DNA of 6,740 nt, from assembly GCA_947490975.1 (NCBI GenBank), contig CANLHV010000067.1, forward strand, positions 1-6,740, in the 5' to 3' direction. Position 1 is the stretch's first letter. Each line of letters begins with the position of its first letter. The translations under genes were made by a program, and so were the position numbers. The notes under the pieces were generated by a model. The model was not told the origin of the DNA. It did not search any database and saw only the letters and a list, made by a program, of their open reading frames with translations. This document shows, in pieces, positions 6,493 to 6,740 of this stretch. The stretch is from Acidimicrobiaceae bacterium. GTDB taxonomy: Bacteria > Actinomycetota > Acidimicrobiia > Acidimicrobiales > Ilumatobacteraceae.

Positions 6493-6740
6493 ATGACAAG
6501 TTCGCAAAAAGAAGGTCGCCGTGGTGGCCCAGGTGCACGTCGCGCGCTTCGTGCCGCGCCGCTCGCTCTCGATATTCGCCCAGTGAATCCAGGCATGGAG
6601 AGCGGTCGCTACAAACCGCTTACCGATGCAGAAGTTCTAAAAATTCACAACGCAGCACTTGACGTGCTCGAAAATATTGGTCTTGCTGATGCGATTCCAA
6701 CTTGTCTTGATGCGTTGCTTCCATTGGGTTGCAAACTTTC
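6493..6740 (+). CDS. MttB-family (trimethylamine methyltransferase-like) protein, N-terminal part
   Basis: The first 82 codons match the N-terminus of MttB-like methyltransferases (COG5598), TIM-barrel enzymes that move a methyl group from a methylated amine to a corrinoid protein. A basic segment (RRGGPGARRALRAAP, residues 9-23) is followed by RPVNPGMESGRYKPLTD and then IHNAALDVLENIGLAD at about 48-63; these are typical of the non-pyrrolysine MttB homologs common in aerobic bacteria. Full-length members are about 500 residues, so most of the gene lies outside the window, including the region where true MttB has its amber-encoded pyrrolysine. ATG at 6493 is the first start after the upstream gene's TAA, which lies in the same frame four codons earlier. 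There is no strong ribosome site, so translational coupling is likely. Known non-pyrrolysine members act on glycine betaine, carnitine or proline betaine. Next to two N-methylglycine dehydrogenases, betaine is a reasonable but unproven substrate. Confidence 0.85.
   Translation, partial: MTSSQKEGRRGGPGARRALRAAPLALDIRPVNPGMESGRYKPLTDAEVLKIHNAALDVLENIGLADAIPTCLDALLPLGCKL

Noticed and set aside
6482..6496. Four-codon minicistron (ATG ATG GCG AGA TGA) whose stop overlaps the MttB-family start
   Set aside because: The overlap could aid translational coupling, but so short a frame has no ribosome site and easily arises by chance.

Overview
The window holds five protein-coding genes in two divergent blocks. 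I see no RNA gene, insertion sequence, CRISPR array or convincing intrinsic terminator. Base composition looks moderate (near half G+C by eye). The CarD protein has an actinobacterial-type C-terminal half, with a NWSRRF block and a SGDVYQVAEVVRNL block. Two glycine-methyl flavoenzymes sit next to an MttB-family methyltransferase. This combination suggests an aerobic actinobacterium, possibly a moderate-GC aquatic Acidimicrobiia lineage, but that placement is inference.

Leftward block (minus strand, in transcription order): a dimethylglycine dehydrogenase-like flavoprotein with a C-terminal aminomethyltransferase (GcvT) half (3873-1438); a 62-bp gap; a CarD/CdnL-family RNA polymerase-binding regulator with a GTG start and an unusual Lys/Ala-rich tail (1375-782); a 23-bp gap; and a 3-hydroxyisobutyrate dehydrogenase-type reductase that runs off the left edge (758-1).

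Rightward block (plus strand): a second, sarcosine dehydrogenase-like flavoprotein of the same two-part architecture (4012-6480), then after 12 bp the start of an MttB-family (trimethylamine methyltransferase-like) gene that runs off the right edge (6493-6740).

The two flavoenzyme genes are divergent paralogs that share a 138-bp intergenic region (3874-4011). It contains several short repeats, including TTGAC/GTCAA boxes spaced exactly 37 bp apart.

A coherent but unproven reading is a pathway for methylated glycines. The MttB-type protein would demethylate a quaternary amine such as glycine betaine through a corrinoid protein. The two FAD enzymes would then strip further methyls (dimethylglycine to sarcosine to glycine), passing one-carbon units to tetrahydrofolate in their GcvT halves. 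The reductase may handle a semialdehyde or 2-hydroxyacid-type product. The placement of a CarD regulator with a histone-like tail between two catabolic genes is the most unusual feature.
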